Positions 26,078 to 36,451 are shown, counted from the first letter of the stretch. The stretch is 64,000 nucleotides of DNA from Pantoea vagans (GCF_004792415.1 NZ_CP038853.1:3782001-3846000), one strand, 5' to 3'. The notes: generated by a model from the sequence alone, not told the origin. Numbers and translations: made by a program.

Positions 26078-27070
26078 TCAGACTTCCTGTGGGATCTTAT
26101 CCGCCACCAGCGCCAGCGCGGCTTCCAGCACACGGACATCGGCACCCGGCTTGTGAGCGTTTTCACTCAGGTGACGTCGCCACTGGCGGGCGCCCGGAAT
26201 ACCCTGGAACAGTCCCAGCATATGGCGTGTGACGTGTCCCAGATATGTACCCTTCGCCAGTTCCGATTCGATATAGGGATACATGGCGCGCACCACTTCC
26301 ACCGGGTTTGCCGCCGGGTGCTGACGACCAAACAGCGTCTGATCGACCTGCGCCAGAATGCCGGGGTTTTGATAGGCTTCACGTCCCATCATCACACCGT
26401 CCAGGTGCTGCAGGTGGGTCTGAGCTTCTTCCAGCGTTTTTACGCCGCCATTAAGCGCGATCGTCAGATGCGGGAAATCGCGTTTCAGCTGATATACGCG
26501 TGGATAGTCCAGCGGTGGAATTTCGCGGTTCTCTTTGGGGCTGAGGCCAGAGAGCCAGGCTTTGCGCGCATGGATGATAAACGTCTCACACTCACCGCGA
26601 CCTGCCACCGTGCCGATAAAGTCCGTCAGGAATTCATAGCTGTCCAGCTCATCAATCCCGATGCGGGTTTTCACCGTCACCGGAATCGATACCACATCGC
26701 GCATCGCTTTAATCGCATCCGCGACCAGATTCGCCTCGGCCATCAGGCAGGCACCAAAACGACCATTCTGAACCCGATCCGAAGGACAGCCGACATTCAG
26801 GTTTACTTCATCGTATCCGCGCTGCTCTGCCAGCTTCGCACACTGCGCCAGCGCCACCGGATCGCTACCGCCAAGCTGCAACGCGACCGGATGTTCCGCC
26901 TCGCTGTATGCCAGGTAATCCCCTTTGCCATGAATGATCGCGCCTGTGGTCACCATTTCGGTGTAGAGCAGCGTGTCACCGGTCAGCTGACGATGAAAAT
27001 AGCGACAGTGACGATCGGTCCAATCGAGCATGGGGGCGATAGAGAAACGTTGCGAAGAGAAATTAGGCAT
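26078..27070 (-). CDS. dusA: tRNA-dihydrouridine(20/20a) synthase
   Basis: A 330-residue flavoenzyme of the Dus family. The N-terminus reads [20 protein letters not shown], the catalytic-cysteine loop is [20 protein letters not shown] (about residue 97), and FMN contacts appear in [14 protein letters not shown]. It reduces U20 and U20a in the D-loop of tRNA using NADPH. The order dusA-pspG matches E. coli. ATG 27070 gives the usual N-terminus. Confidence 0.97.
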   Translation of the reverse strand: MPNFSSQRFSIAPMLDWTDRHCRYFHRQLTGDTLLYTEMVTTGAIIHGKGDYLAYSEAEHPVALQLGGSDPVALAQCAKLAEQRGYDEVNLNVGCPSDRVQNGRFGACLMAEANLVADAIKAMRDVVSIPVTVKTRIGIDELDSYEFLTDFIGTVAGRGECETFIIHARKAWLSGLSPKENREIPPLDYPRVYQLKRDFPHLTIALNGGVKTLEEAQTHLQHLDGVMMGREAYQNPGILAQVDQTLFGRQHPAANPVEVVRAMYPYIESELAKGTYLGHVTRHMLGLFQGIPGARQWRRHLSENAHKPGADVRVLEAALALVADKIPQEV

Positions 27071-27123
27071 GAAGCGCAGACAATCCGGTAATTAAGGGTG
27101 ATGGAATTCTGTGCAAGGATAAC

Positions 27124-27156
27124 ACAAGGGCGGGCGATAGTGCATCGCCCGCCCCC
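27124..27156 (-). terminator. Terminator-like hairpin after TraF-like gene
   Basis: A perfect 11-base-pair stem GGGCGGGCGAT/ATCGCCCGCCC (27128-27138 and 27144-27154) is followed on the minus strand by TTGTGTT. The T-run is weak. Confidence 0.65.
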
Positions 27157-27176
27157 GAACAGCCGGAATAACGTGC

Positions 27177-28427
27177 TTAGAAGTTAAAGCCCAGCTGCAT
27201 CATCGCGCCCCAGGTGTTGTTAGCCCCCACCGAGCCAGCCAGATCCAGATGGACAGCTTTGTTAAACGGTGACAGACCAAAACCTGCGGTGGCAACATTT
27301 TCGTCGTTAGACCGCATGTCCGCACGATAACCGGCACGCAGTTGCAGCCAGTCAAGCACGCGGTACTCCGCGCCCACTGCCGCATACTGGCTGTTATCCT
27401 GGGTTTTGAAGCGTTTGGTTTCCGTCAGATCCACATCGCCTGTCACGGTAAACGGACCTTTATCCCAGGATAGTCCGGTGGTGACCAGCGGGCGAATCTG
27501 GTAGGTATCGCGGAATCCGTTGACCTCTTTGGTCTGCAGATCGCGCGAAACCAGGTTCTGTCCGGTCACGCCCAGCGTCCAGTTTTCAGCAAAGGTGGTC
27601 GCCAGACCGGCATCAACGTTAAAGCCGGTGTCGGTGCTGCGATACTGGCTATTGTTGATGTCGTTCTTGTCGTAGTTATAGATGCTGGCAGTGTAGTTAT
27701 AGAGCGAGGTTTTCTGCACTTTCGGGGTTACGCCCACCGAGACCGGCTGACCGGCGATGGTGAACTCATGCGCGACCGCCACACCATAATCAATGGTCAG
27801 TGCCGCTAAGCCATTTGCACTGGAGCGAAGGTTATTTTGATCGCCAGGACGTGGCAGCACCGTTCCGTTAGCAACACCGCGCAGGTAGTCGATATCACCC
27901 TGGACCACGTTGGCACGGACGTGCGCCGTACCGTAGGCTTTGGTAATAAACGCAAAAGGCAGGGTCTCATTAGGGATCGTGACGGCCACGGCCACGCCTG
28001 CACTGCCGTCCGCTTTGTTACCGCGCAAATCGCTGAGCTTGTCAGCGACGTCGCCGGAGGCAGCACGCAGTTCAGGGTAGCCACGCAGATAATCCGCAAA
28101 AGTCAGGTTACCAATCACGTCGCGATAGCGATCCACGGTGTCGGTAATATCATCGACTTTATCAATCAGCTTATCTTTGTCAGTAACCTGAATACCTGCC
28201 GAGGGAATAATAATGCTGACGTTATCGTCAGATTTAGCACGCGTCATTAATGCCGGGTTCGCCAGCACTGCTGAGCCATAAACAGAAGATGCTACGCCGG
28301 TGCCGCCCATGGCGTCATTACGTGCATCATACCAGGTCCCTGCCGCCATGGCGGAAGAAGAAAGGAAAAGCGCGGTCGCTGCAGCGGAATACTTCAGCGC
28401 TGAACGTTGAGCGGATTTTTTCACCAT
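27177..28427 (-). CDS. TraF-like/FadL-type outer-membrane beta-barrel protein
   Basis: A 416-residue exported protein. It has a signal peptide (KKSAQRSALKYSAAATALFL to SSSAMAA) and then AGTWYDARNDAMGGTGVASS, a start shared by FadL-like and TraF_2 barrel proteins. Alternating hydrophobic/polar strands follow and the C-terminus ends LGFNF, with the terminal Phe recognised by the BAM machinery. It is a chromosomal orphan despite the conjugation-derived family name; no transfer genes are nearby. Function is unknown. I chose ATG 28427, which has AGGCAA before it and directly begins the signal peptide. It is divergent from zur across a 451-base region containing two direct repeats. Confidence 0.72.
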   Translation of the reverse strand: MVKKSAQRSALKYSAAATALFLSSSAMAAGTWYDARNDAMGGTGVASSVYGSAVLANPALMTRAKSDDNVSIIIPSAGIQVTDKDKLIDKVDDITDTVDRYRDVIGNLTFADYLRGYPELRAASGDVADKLSDLRGNKADGSAGVAVAVTIPNETLPFAFITKAYGTAHVRANVVQGDIDYLRGVANGTVLPRPGDQNNLRSSANGLAALTIDYGVAVAHEFTIAGQPVSVGVTPKVQKTSLYNYTASIYNYDKNDINNSQYRSTDTGFNVDAGLATTFAENWTLGVTGQNLVSRDLQTKEVNGFRDTYQIRPLVTTGLSWDKGPFTVTGDVDLTETKRFKTQDNSQYAAVGAEYRVLDWLQLRAGYRADMRSNDENVATAGFGLSPFNKAVHLDLAGSVGANNTWGAMMQLGFNF

Positions 28428-28878
28428 TTGCCTGCCATCACCTGAGAAATTGTCATTGAAACATTCAACGACTGAATAGTTTGTTAGCCCTATTGTGAAC
28501 ACTGGCTAACGCGTTATTGCTGTGAATTCAAAGGAAACAGTGTCTTAATTCAAAGGATTGGACGTTTTCCAATCAAAAAACCGTTGTAATTGTTCAGACT
28601 GTGTCGGGTTATTTCAAATACTGCCAGACTTTCCTTAAGTCTTTCTGAACATTACTTCTTAACTCAGTGAGATGCAAAGCAAAATGCCAACAAATTCCGC
28701 TTCATGTCGATGGAGAATGGATCTGATTTCTCGTCAGATTTGAGATAGATAGCGGCTGAAATTCTTAAAATGCTGCTTAATCAGGCAAAAAATGCTGTTT
28801 TAACAGGCGAAAACGAACATCAGCGCCGCAAAACTATGTGTGATAAAATAACATCACTTATCCAGCGGAGAATTTTTC
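28428..28878. other. Regulatory region between TraF-like gene and zur
   Basis: 451 AT-rich bases without a gene. On the TraF-like side, AATTCAAAGGA occurs twice as a direct repeat (28525-28535 and 28547-28557), spaced 22 bases. On the zur side, the inverted repeat GTGAT/ATCAC (28840-28844 and 28853-28857) surrounds a TAAAAT -10-like sequence just upstream of the zur start. I saw no full Zur operator. Confidence 0.5.
28525..28557. repeat. Tandem 11-bp direct repeat, possible operator
   Basis: AATTCAAAGGA appears at 28525-28535 and 28547-28557. The 22-base spacing puts both copies on the same face of the helix, about 100-130 bases upstream of the TraF-like start. Confidence 0.55.
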
Positions 28879-29400
28879 ATGACAAACATGACGTCGCAGC
28901 AAATTTTGATTCAGGCCGAAAAAATGTGCCTGCAGCGCGGTGTACGTCTGACTTCGCAGCGTGCTGAGGTGTTGCGCCTGATGGCCGAACAGCCTGGCTC
29001 GATCAGCGCTTACGATCTGCTGGATCAACTCCGCATCAGCGAACCGCAGGCCAAACCGCCCACCGTCTATCGTGCGCTGGACTTCCTGCTGGAGCAGGGT
29101 TTCATTCATCGGGTGGAGTCCAACAATAGCTACGTCATGTGTCACCACTTTGAGGCACCGGCGCATACGTCAGTGATGCTGGTCTGCGACCGCTGTGCAG
29201 CAGTAACGGAGAAACAGGCGCAGGGCGTGGAGAAGATTATCGCGACGCTGGCGGGTGAAGCGCAGTTCGCTTTACGCCATAGTGTGATCGAAGCGCATGG
29301 CCTGTGTGAAAATTGTGCTGCCGTAGAAGCCTGTACGCACCATGAAAGCTGTGAACACGATCATCAGGATGAGGGTAAAAAGCGGGGAAAACGCGGGTAA
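28879..29400 (+). CDS. zur: Zinc uptake regulator Zur
   Basis: A 173-residue Fur-family repressor. The winged helix includes RLTSQRAEVLRLMAEQPGSI and PPTVYRALDFLLEQGFIHRV. Zinc ligands are in VMCHHFEAP, CDRC, and CENC...ACTHHESCEHDH at the C-terminus. Zinc-loaded Zur represses znuABC and ribosomal-protein paralogues in relatives. The His/Cys-rich tail is slightly longer than that of E. coli Zur (171 residues). ATG 28879 follows GGAG at eight bases. The neighbour yjbJ is conserved with E. coli. Confidence 0.96.
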   Translation: MTNMTSQQILIQAEKMCLQRGVRLTSQRAEVLRLMAEQPGSISAYDLLDQLRISEPQAKPPTVYRALDFLLEQGFIHRVESNNSYVMCHHFEAPAHTSVMLVCDRCAAVTEKQAQGVEKIIATLAGEAQFALRHSVIEAHGLCENCAAVEACTHHESCEHDHQDEGKKRGKRG

Positions 29401-29418
29401 CTGGCGCATCCTTGTGTG

Positions 29419-29442
29419 GTTCCGGTGCAGGTGCACCGGAAC
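29419..29442. terminator. Hairpin between zur and yjbJ
   Basis: GTTCCGGTGC-AGGT-GCACCGGAAC is a perfect ten-base-pair stem between the convergent ends. T-runs are absent on both sides, so a terminator role is likely but not certain. Confidence 0.55.
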
Positions 29443-29463
29443 GTGTTACTGATCAGCGCTGCA

Positions 29464-29676
29464 TTACCAGCGGTGGTCTTTATTCTGGCCTTCCCAGTCC
29501 GTCACTTCACGCTCTGCTTCATCTTTCGCATAGCCATAACGTTCCTGGATTTTGCCAACCAGCTGATCGCGTTTGCCTTCGATAACCTGCATGTCATCGT
29601 CGGTCAGCTTGCCCCATTTCTCTTTCATTTTGCCTTTGAACTGCTTCCAGTTGCCGCTCGCTTCGTCTTTATTCAT
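29464..29676 (-). CDS. yjbJ: CsbD-family stress protein YjbJ
   Basis: A 70-residue hydrophilic, highly charged protein of the CsbD family, nearly identical in pattern to E. coli YjbJ (69 residues): MNKDEASGNWKQFKGKMKEK, KLTDDDMQVIEGKRDQLVGK and IQERYGYAKDEAEREVTDWE. YjbJ is abundant in stationary or stressed cells, but its function is unknown. ATG 29676 is preceded by a strong GGAGG; a more distal ATG has none. Confidence 0.94.
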   Translation of the reverse strand: MNKDEASGNWKQFKGKMKEKWGKLTDDDMQVIEGKRDQLVGKIQERYGYAKDEAEREVTDWEGQNKDHRW

Positions 29677-29832
29677 GGCAGACCTCCAATCCTCGGGGTT
29701 TAACAATTATCTTGTTACTTAACAAAATAACGATATAAAGCGCTGGTTAACTGCGCCGGATAAAGTTAATTGTAGTAGCCAGATTCACAAACCCGGAATA
29801 ATACGGAATAATCTGTATCAGCCTGTACAGCA

Positions 29833-31155
29833 TCAGGCATCAAACCAGCTGTTCTGACGCCAGTGCCTGCGCCAGATGAGCCACAGTGACAGACCGCGCA
29901 GCGCCAGGAAAACCGTTACCGCCAGCCACAGTCCGTGATTGCCCAGCACCGGTACGCTCAGCAGCGTCAGAAAGTAGCCTGCTGCTGCCACCACCATACT
30001 GTTACGCATCTCACGTCCGCGCGTCGCGCCGATGAACATCCCATCCAGCAGATAACACCAGACGCCGATCAGCGGCATAACGATCTGCCAGACCAGATAG
30101 CGGTCAGCACTTTGTTGCAGCAAAGGAAGGGAGGTCAACAGGGTAACAATCTGCGGGCCAGCAATGGCATAGATCAGCGAGAAGAACAGCGCCACCACCA
30201 CCGCCTGCCGACAGGCAGAGTGCCAGACACGCCGCAGTTTGCCGCCATCTTTTGCACCATGCGCCTCGCCGGCAAACGCTTCAACCGCGTAGGCGAAGCC
30301 ATCCAGTGCATAGGCCGTGAACGTAATGAACATCAGCAATACCGCGTTAACTGCCACCACATCCGGGCCCAGCCGCGCGCCCAGCACGGTCAGCGAGGCG
30401 AAACAGAGTTGCAGCATCAGTGAGCGCAGCATGATATCCCGGTTCAGCCGCAGCAGCCGGCCGCTGTCACCGCGCCAGCTCTGCTTCAGCAGGCTTAGCG
30501 AAATGCCGCGCAGCTTCAGGACCCGCCAGACCATGATGCTGCCGACACCCAGCGTAATGTACTCCGCCAGCGCCGTGGCGGTTGCCGCACCCGCGACACC
30601 CCAGTGCAGCCCCATCACCAGCCACAGATCGAGCACGATATTAACCACATTGCCCACCACCAGCAGGATCACCGGCGCGCGCGCATACTGCACGCCCAGC
30701 AGCCAGCCCAGAATGACCAGATTTGCCAGCGTAGCAGGCGCGCTTAGCCAGCGAATCTGAATAAACAGTGCCGCCTGTTCCAGTACAGCGGGATTGCCGC
30801 CAACCAGATGGGTCGCCAGCTGAATAATCGGATAACGTAAAGCGATGAACAGTACACCCGCCAGCAGCGCAATAATCAGCGGCTGCGTCAGCGCGCGTGC
30901 CAGCGCGGTTTTATCACCCGCACCAAACGCCTGCGCCGTAAGGCCAGTCGTACTCATTCGAAGGAAAAGCAGCAGCATAAAGAGGAAGCTGGTCACCGTG
31001 GTCCCGACCGCAACCCCGCCAAGATAGACAGGGCTGTCGAGATGACCAATTACTGCCGTATCGACCACCCCCAGTAAGGGAACGGTGATATTTGAAAGGA
31101 TCATTGGCAGCGCAAGCCGCCAGAGATTTTTATCGGTTGCCGTGATAAAGCGCAT
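29833..31155 (-). CDS. dinF: MATE-family efflux protein DinF
   Basis: A 440-residue inner-membrane protein with 12 predicted spans. It has the typical DinF N-terminus (LALPMILSNITVPLLGVVDT then AVIGHLDSPVYLGGVAVG) and the second-half repeat LRSLMLQLCFASLTVLGARL. DinF belongs to the MATE transporters, is damage-inducible in E. coli and protects against oxidative stress and bile salts. It lies directly downstream of lexA on the same strand, as in E. coli, so the lexA SOS promoter probably drives it. The start is ATG 31155; an in-frame GTG eight codons upstream is an alternative. Confidence 0.94.
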   Translation of the reverse strand: MRFITATDKNLWRLALPMILSNITVPLLGVVDTAVIGHLDSPVYLGGVAVGTTVTSFLFMLLLFLRMSTTGLTAQAFGAGDKTALARALTQPLIIALLAGVLFIALRYPIIQLATHLVGGNPAVLEQAALFIQIRWLSAPATLANLVILGWLLGVQYARAPVILLVVGNVVNIVLDLWLVMGLHWGVAGAATATALAEYITLGVGSIMVWRVLKLRGISLSLLKQSWRGDSGRLLRLNRDIMLRSLMLQLCFASLTVLGARLGPDVVAVNAVLLMFITFTAYALDGFAYAVEAFAGEAHGAKDGGKLRRVWHSACRQAVVVALFFSLIYAIAGPQIVTLLTSLPLLQQSADRYLVWQIVMPLIGVWCYLLDGMFIGATRGREMRNSMVVAAAGYFLTLLSVPVLGNHGLWLAVTVFLALRGLSLWLIWRRHWRQNSWFDA

Positions 31156-31254
31156 TCGCCGTTCCGTGCTCGGTGTCACTGCTCAAAACGGGCAGCGACA
31201 AAATTAGGGCAGACAGAATAGCATCAGAAAAGGCGAATGCACGCAGGCCTCAAA

Positions 31255-31869
31255 TCAGAGCCACTCGCCGTTGCGCACCACACCAACCGCCAGACCTTCA
31301 ATGGTCAGGGACTGTGCTCGGGTATCAACAACAATCGGATCGAAATCACTGTTTTCAGGCAGCAGATGCACGATAGCACCCTGCTTTTTCCAGCGCTTAA
31401 CGGTGACTTCATCATCAATGCGGGCAACAACAACCTGGCCGTTGCGCACATCCTGGGTTTTATGTACCGCGAGCAGGTCGCCATCCATAATCCCGATATC
31501 TTTCATCGACATTCCGCTGACGCGCAGCAGGAAGTCGGCAGATGGCTTAAACAGGCCCGGATCGACCTTGTAATGGGTTTCGATATGTTCCTGCGCCATG
31601 ATCGGCTCACCGGCAGCAACCCGGCCAATCAACGGTATGCCTTCTGAGGCTTCTTCTTCCATCAGCAGACGAATGCCGCGCGATGCACCGGAAACGATCT
31701 CAATGACGCCTTTACGCGCCAGCGCTTTCAAGTGCTCTTCTGCCGCATTCGGTGAGCGGAAGCCCAGTTGCGCAGCAATCTCTGCGCGCGTAGGCGGCAT
31801 GCCTGTTGAAGAAATATGGTCGCGAATCAGGTCATAGACCTGCTGCTGCCTGCTGGTTAATGCTTTCAT
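31255..31869 (-). CDS. lexA: SOS repressor LexA
   Basis: A 204-residue protein (E. coli 202). The N-terminal winged helix reads [20 protein letters not shown] and [20 protein letters not shown]. The self-cleavage site is the Ala-Gly in RVAAGEP (about residue 86), the catalytic serine is in LRVSGMSM and the lysine in EVTVKRWKK. RecA filaments trigger cleavage and derepress SOS genes. Two SOS boxes directly upstream indicate autoregulation. The order dgkA-lexA-dinF matches E. coli. Confidence 0.98.
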   Translation of the reverse strand: MKALTSRQQQVYDLIRDHISSTGMPPTRAEIAAQLGFRSPNAAEEHLKALARKGVIEIVSGASRGIRLLMEEEASEGIPLIGRVAAGEPIMAQEHIETHYKVDPGLFKPSADFLLRVSGMSMKDIGIMDGDLLAVHKTQDVRNGQVVVARIDDEVTVKRWKKQGAIVHLLPENSDFDPIVVDTRAQSLTIEGLAVGVVRNGEWL

Positions 31870-31877
31870 CCCGCCCC

Positions 31878-31893
31878 CTGGTTGTTTATACAG
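31878..31893 (-). promoter_or_regulatory. LexA box 2 of lexA
   Basis: CTGTATAAACAACCAG on the minus strand, just upstream of the lexA ATG. It is the proximal, slightly weaker of two boxes. Confidence 0.88.
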
Positions 31894-31896
31894 TCG

Positions 31897-31912
31897 CTGT
31901 GAGTATATACAG
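31897..31912 (-). promoter_or_regulatory. LexA box 1 of lexA
   Basis: CTGTATATACTCACAG on the minus strand is a full CTG-N10-CAG site and, as I recall, matches the first E. coli lexA box. Paired with the second box three bases away, it predicts cooperative autoregulation. Confidence 0.95.
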
Positions 31913-31974
31913 GTATTGGCGAAATGGAAACCGATTGTCAGGCAAAACGCGGCTTCCGGCGCGATATGGAACGC

Positions 31975-32343
31975 TTATCGCAAATGTGTCCAGAGCAGCG
32001 CGATCCAGACAAACAGTGCCAGTAAGATGCTGATCAGTACCGCCGCAGAGCCCATATCTTTGGCCCGGCCCGCCAGCGGATGATGCTCCTGACCGATGCG
32101 GTCAACCACCGATTCAATGGCGCTATTGAGGATTTCAACAATGACCACCAGCACCACCGACCCAATCATCAGGATGCGTGAGACCACATCGACATCCAGC
32201 CAGCAGGCGATAATAATGGCGACCAGCGCAGCCAGGGCTTCCTGACGAAACGCCGCTTCATGTTGCCAGGCGGCACGCAGTCCCTGCCAGGAGTAACCTG
32301 CGGCTTTAACTATTCTGATAAGTCCGGTGGCATTATTTGCCAT
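31975..32343 (-). CDS. dgkA: Diacylglycerol kinase
   Basis: A 122-residue inner-membrane enzyme, the same length as E. coli DgkA. It has three spans, with the catalytic/nucleotide region EILNSAIESVVDRIGQEHHP and KDMGSAAVLIS. It phosphorylates diacylglycerol to phosphatidic acid, recycling the diacylglycerol left by membrane-derived oligosaccharide synthesis. It is divergent from plsB, another phospholipid gene, as in E. coli. Confidence 0.97.
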   Translation of the reverse strand: MANNATGLIRIVKAAGYSWQGLRAAWQHEAAFRQEALAALVAIIIACWLDVDVVSRILMIGSVVLVVIVEILNSAIESVVDRIGQEHHPLAGRAKDMGSAAVLISILLALFVWIALLWTHLR

Positions 32344-32349
32344 GATGTG

Positions 32350-32377
32350 GGAACCCTTTTATCGGATTGACGTCAAT
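32350..32377 (+). promoter_or_regulatory. Candidate sigma-E promoter of plsB
   Basis: GGAACCC (32350-32356), a 16-base spacer and TCAAT (32373-32377) resemble the sigma-E consensus GGAACTT-N15-16-TCAAA. In E. coli, plsB is known to be transcribed by sigma-E, so the position between dgkA and plsB fits. This is inferred by eye. Confidence 0.6.
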
Positions 32378-32462
32378 GTCTGGGCTGCGTGCAATTGGCA
32401 CCACCACAGATCTTCGCTGCACTTTCTGGTATGCTTGCGGCGCTTTGCTAACAAGAGGCTTC

Positions 32463-34895
32463 ATGTTGTCTATGTCAGGTTGGCGTAAACTCTATTACAA
32501 ATTGCTTAATTTACCACTGTCGTTTTTGGTAAAAAGTAAGGCCATTCCGGCCGATCCCGTGTCTGAACATGGTCTGGATCCGACCCGACCTATTATGTAT
32601 GTTTTGCCTTACGATTCGAAGGCCGACTTACTGACTTTACGCGCGCAGTGTCTGCGGCATCATCTGCCTGACCCGCTCTCTCCGCTGGAGATTGATGGTT
32701 CACTGCTGCCGCGCCACGTATTTATCCACGATGGCCCGCGCGTCTTCCCCTATTTTGTGCCTAGCGTGGAATCGGTGAAAATCTTTCACGATTACCTCGA
32801 TCTGCATCGCAATAATCCTACGCTGGATATCCAGATGCTGCCGGTCACGGTGATGTTTGGTCGCGCACCCGGACGTGAAGTTCAGGGCGAAGCCACGCCA
32901 CACCTGCGGGTGCTGAACGGCGTACAGAAATTCTTTGCGGTGATCTGGCACGGACGCGACAGTTTTGTTCGCTTCTCGCCGACCGTTTCGCTGCGCCGCA
33001 TGGCCACGGAACACGGTACGGATAAGTCGATCGCCCAGAAGCTGGCTCGCGTGGCGCGCATCCATTTTGCCCGTCAGCGGCTGGCGGCGATTGGCCCGCG
33101 GTTACCGGCGCGTCAGGATCTCTTTAACCGTCTGCTGCAATCCAAAGCGATTGAAAAAGCCGTCGAAGATGAAGCACGCAGCAAAAAAATCTCCCATGAG
33201 AAAGCGCAGCAGAATGCTGTCGAGATGATGGAAGAAATTGCCGCCAACTTCTCTTATGAAGCGATTCGCGTTACTGACCGCGTGATGGGCTGGCTATGGA
33301 GTCGTCTCTATCAGGGCATCAACGTTAATGGCGGCGAAAAAGTGCGCCAGCTGGCGCAGGATGGCCACGAGATTGTCTATGTGCCGTGCCATCGCAGCCA
33401 CATGGATTATCTGCTGCTCTCCTACGTGCTCTATCATCAGGGTCTGGTCCCGCCGCACATTGCTGCCGGTATCAACCTCAACTTCTGGCCAGCCGGCCCG
33501 ATTTTCCGTCGTCTGGGCGCGTTCTTTATTCGTCGTACTTTTAAAGGCAACAAGCTCTACGCCACGGTGTTCCGTGAATATCTCGGCGAGCTGTTTACCC
33601 GCGGCTATTCGGTTGAGTACTTTGTCGAGGGTGGCCGTTCTCGTACCGGCCGCCTGCTGGACCCGAAAACCGGCACCTTAGCCATGACATTGCAGGCGAT
33701 GCTGCGCGGCGGTAACCGCCCGATCACGCTGGTGCCGATCTACATCGGCTATGAGCACGTGATGGAAGTGGGTACTTACGCCAAAGAACTGCGCGGTGCG
33801 GCGAAAGAGAAAGAGGGCTTCATGCAGATGGTGCGTGGCTTGCGCAAGCTGCGCAATCTCGGTCAGGGTTACGTTAACTTTGGCGAACCGCTGCCGCTGG
33901 TCAACTATCTCAACAAGCAGGTACCGGAATGGCGCGATGCCATCGATCCGATTGAGCCGCAACGTCCGAGCTGGTTAACACCGACCGTCAATGATATCGC
34001 GGCCAGCCTGATGGTGCGTATCAATGAAGCGGGCGCGGCCAATGCCATGAACCTCTGTGTTACCGCTTTGCTGGCGTCACGTCAGCGCTCACTCACCCGT
34101 GAACAGCTGATTGAACAGCTGGAGTGCTATACCCAGTTGCTGCGCAATGTGCCTTATTCCCCTAACGCGACCGTACCCGACCTCTCAGCGGAAGCGCTGC
34201 TGGATCACGCCATGGGTATGAATAAGTTTGAGAGTGAAAAGGACAGTATTGGCGACATCATCATTCTGCCGCGTGAGCAGGCGGTGCTGATGACCTACTA
34301 TCGCAACAATATTCATCACATGCTGGTGATGCCGTCGCTGATAGCCGCCATAGTTCAGCAGCATCAGACGCTGACTGAAGCCGAACTGCTGCGTCAGGTG
34401 AGCCTGATCTACCCGATGCTGAAGAGCGAACTGTTCCTGCGCTGGCAGACCGATGAGCTGCCGCAACTGCTGACCGACATCAGTCAGGAGCTGGCGCGTC
34501 AGGGCCTGATTACCTTCGAAGCTGGTGAATTGCGCTTTACTGCGGCGCGCTACCGCACGCTGCAACTGCTGGCTGCCGGTGTGCGCGAAACGCTGCAGCG
34601 TTATGCCATTACCTTCTCGATTCTCAGCGCCAAGCCGACGATTAACCGTGGCACGCTGGAGAAAGAGAGCCGGACGCTGGCACAGCGTCTGTCGGTGCTG
34701 CACGGGATCAATGCGCCGGAGTTCTTCGACAAAGCGGTCTTTACCTCACTGGTGCTGACGCTGCGTGACGAAGGGTATATCAGCGACAGCGGTGATGCCG
34801 ATGTCGCGCAGACCCTGGCGACCTGGCATATCCTGGCTGACCTGGTCACCAGTGATGTCCGCATGACGATTGAAACCGCGGTGGCGCACGACTGA
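32463..34895 (+). CDS. plsB: Glycerol-3-phosphate acyltransferase
   Basis: An 810-residue membrane-associated enzyme (E. coli 807). It contains the acyltransferase box [13 protein letters not shown] (about residue 312), the substrate motif [20 protein letters not shown], the block [18 protein letters not shown] and [16 protein letters not shown]. It makes lysophosphatidic acid, the first step of phospholipid synthesis. I chose ATG 32463, with AGAGG four bases before it; the next ATG, at 32472, is the start used for the E. coli protein (MSGW). Confidence 0.97.
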   Translation: MLSMSGWRKLYYKLLNLPLSFLVKSKAIPADPVSEHGLDPTRPIMYVLPYDSKADLLTLRAQCLRHHLPDPLSPLEIDGSLLPRHVFIHDGPRVFPYFVPSVESVKIFHDYLDLHRNNPTLDIQMLPVTVMFGRAPGREVQGEATPHLRVLNGVQKFFAVIWHGRDSFVRFSPTVSLRRMATEHGTDKSIAQKLARVARIHFARQRLAAIGPRLPARQDLFNRLLQSKAIEKAVEDEARSKKISHEKAQQNAVEMMEEIAANFSYEAIRVTDRVMGWLWSRLYQGINVNGGEKVRQLAQDGHEIVYVPCHRSHMDYLLLSYVLYHQGLVPPHIAAGINLNFWPAGPIFRRLGAFFIRRTFKGNKLYATVFREYLGELFTRGYSVEYFVEGGRSRTGRLLDPKTGTLAMTLQAMLRGGNRPITLVPIYIGYEHVMEVGTYAKELRGAAKEKEGFMQMVRGLRKLRNLGQGYVNFGEPLPLVNYLNKQVPEWRDAIDPIEPQRPSWLTPTVNDIAASLMVRINEAGAANAMNLCVTALLASRQRSLTREQLIEQLECYTQLLRNVPYSPNATVPDLSAEALLDHAMGMNKFESEKDSIGDIIILPREQAVLMTYYRNNIHHMLVMPSLIAAIVQQHQTLTEAELLRQVSLIYPMLKSELFLRWQTDELPQLLTDISQELARQGLITFEAGELRFTAARYRTLQLLAAGVRETLQRYAITFSILSAKPTINRGTLEKESRTLAQRLSVLHGINAPEFFDKAVFTSLVLTLRDEGYISDSGDADVAQTLATWHILADLVTSDVRMTIETAVAHD

Positions 34896-34909
34896 CACCC
34901 GCGCACAGT

Positions 34910-34940
34910 AAAAAGGCGACCTCATGAGGTCGCCTTTTTT
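34910..34940. terminator. Bidirectional terminator, plsB / ubiA
   Basis: AAAAAGGCGACCTC and GAGGTCGCCTTTTTT form a perfect stem with A- and T-runs on either side, between the convergent genes. Confidence 0.95.
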
Positions 34941-34957
34941 ATGCCCAAAACGCTCTG

Positions 34958-35845
34958 TCAGAACAGCTGACTGAACGGCGGCGTATTCATCAGTACGCCA
35001 AGGAACAGCACCATCCCGACATAATTGTTATTCAGGAAAGCCTGGAAACAGGGCTGGCGTTCGCGCCCGGCGATCAGCTTCTGCTGATAAACAAACAGCG
35101 CAGCCGCCAGCAGCAGCGTCCAGTAGAAGGCGCCGTTCAGATGCAGCATCATGCCCACCAGCGCCATCAGCAGCAGGGTTGCCAGTTGCAGCAGCCCGAT
35201 AATCAGCTTGTCAAAACGGCCAAATAAAATTGCCGTCGACTTCACGCCAATCTTCAGGTCATCATCCCGATCGACCATCGCATACTGGGTGTCGTAAGCG
35301 ACCGTCCAGCAAATGTTGGCAATAAACACCAGCCAGCACACCAGAGGTAAGGACTCACTAACTGCGGACCAGGCCATCGGAATCGCCCAGCCAAACGCGG
35401 CCCCCAGCACCACCTGCGGCAGGTGGGTGTAGCGCTTCATAAAGGGATAAACCCAGGCCAGCGCCAGTCCTACGACGGAGAGCATTATCGTCATCAGGTT
35501 CATGGTCAGCACCAGCGCAAAAGCTATCAGCGCCAGAATCACGAACAGCAGCTTCGCCTCTTTTGCACTCACCGCGCCGCTGGCCAGTGGCCGGTGCTTC
35601 GTACGCTCCACATGACCATCAACTTTACGGTCGGCGTAGTCATTGATCACACAACCCGCCGCGCGCATCACAAATACCCCGGCAACGAATACCACCAGCA
35701 CCGGCAGTGGCGGGATCGCCATGTCAGCCAGCCATAATGCCCAGAGCGTGGGCCACATCAGCAGCAGCGTCCCGATCGGTTTGTCGATACGCATCAGGCG
35801 AGCGTAGGCCCGCCATTTATTCATACTTAAGCTCGTTTGCACCAC
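34958..35845 (-). CDS. ubiA: 4-hydroxybenzoate octaprenyltransferase
   Basis: A 295-residue inner-membrane prenyltransferase with eight or nine spans. The two Asp-rich motifs are [11 protein letters not shown] (about residue 68) and [17 protein letters not shown] (about 185). It attaches the polyprenyl chain to 4-hydroxybenzoate in ubiquinone synthesis. I chose GTG 35845 because a strong GAGGA stands before it and the length fits the family; an ATG seven codons in also exists. The start lies eight bases past the ubiC stop, giving the ubiCA operon found in E. coli. Confidence 0.96.
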   Translation of the reverse strand: MVQTSLSMNKWRAYARLMRIDKPIGTLLLMWPTLWALWLADMAIPPLPVLVVFVAGVFVMRAAGCVINDYADRKVDGHVERTKHRPLASGAVSAKEAKLLFVILALIAFALVLTMNLMTIMLSVVGLALAWVYPFMKRYTHLPQVVLGAAFGWAIPMAWSAVSESLPLVCWLVFIANICWTVAYDTQYAMVDRDDDLKIGVKSTAILFGRFDKLIIGLLQLATLLLMALVGMMLHLNGAFYWTLLLAAALFVYQQKLIAGRERQPCFQAFLNNNYVGMVLFLGVLMNTPPFSQLF

Positions 35846-35852
35846 AAAATCC

Positions 35853-36365
35853 TCAGACCAGATCGCGATAGAGCGGCGATGCCGGTAAAAACAGTTCAGT
35901 CAGCAGCAGCGGTTTGCCGGAGAGACGCAGACGGGACCGCCGTCCCCACAATCCTTCCACCTGCCCCGGCTCAATAAAATCGCGGGTCAGCGTCGACGAC
36001 GAAAAAAGATAGCGCCCCAGAGGACGGGTGCCGAGCTGTTGCAGCATTGCCTCTGGCCCGTTAAGGGTGCTTTCCGGCACCAGCGTGCGGCCAGCCAGCC
36101 AGGGCTGATCGTCGCCGGACAGCAGCACTTCGCGCAGCCAGAAGCGTTCATCGTCTGGCAACAACGCCCTTTCCTCACCCAACTCGCTGGCGTCGATAAA
36201 GCCTTCACGCAGCGGCTGAACCGTGACCCGCTGACAGTGCTGCTCGAAGCGGCGCGTCATCGAATCCTCCTCCATCAGCCAGTCGAGCAAGGGCGGCGCA
36301 AGGGTGGCCTGCGACGGAGAAAGCCAGTTGAGCGAACGTAATAAGCTGAGTGCGTCTTGCGACAT
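35853..36365 (-). CDS. ubiC: Chorismate lyase
   Basis: A 170-residue cytosolic enzyme (E. coli 165). Family segments are [40 protein letters not shown], and [20 protein letters not shown] then [20 protein letters not shown]. It converts chorismate to 4-hydroxybenzoate and pyruvate, the first committed step of ubiquinone synthesis. It is the first gene of ubiCA. The maltose genes that lie beside ubiC in E. coli are absent. Confidence 0.96.
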   Translation of the reverse strand: MSQDALSLLRSLNWLSPSQATLAPPLLDWLMEEDSMTRRFEQHCQRVTVQPLREGFIDASELGEERALLPDDERFWLREVLLSGDDQPWLAGRTLVPESTLNGPEAMLQQLGTRPLGRYLFSSSTLTRDFIEPGQVEGLWGRRSRLRLSGKPLLLTELFLPASPLYRDLV

Positions 36366-36451
36366 GGCACCACTCCCGATAATTTTCAGGACGCTAGTTT
36401 AGCGCAGAGCGGCGATGCGAACACCTGCCGTCGTGTCAGACGGCAGGGGGA

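Noticed and set aside
27177..28427. A conjugation or type IV secretion island, suggested by the TraF-like protein
   Set aside because: No other transfer genes are nearby, both flanks are core genes, and the protein looks like an orphan FadL-type barrel.
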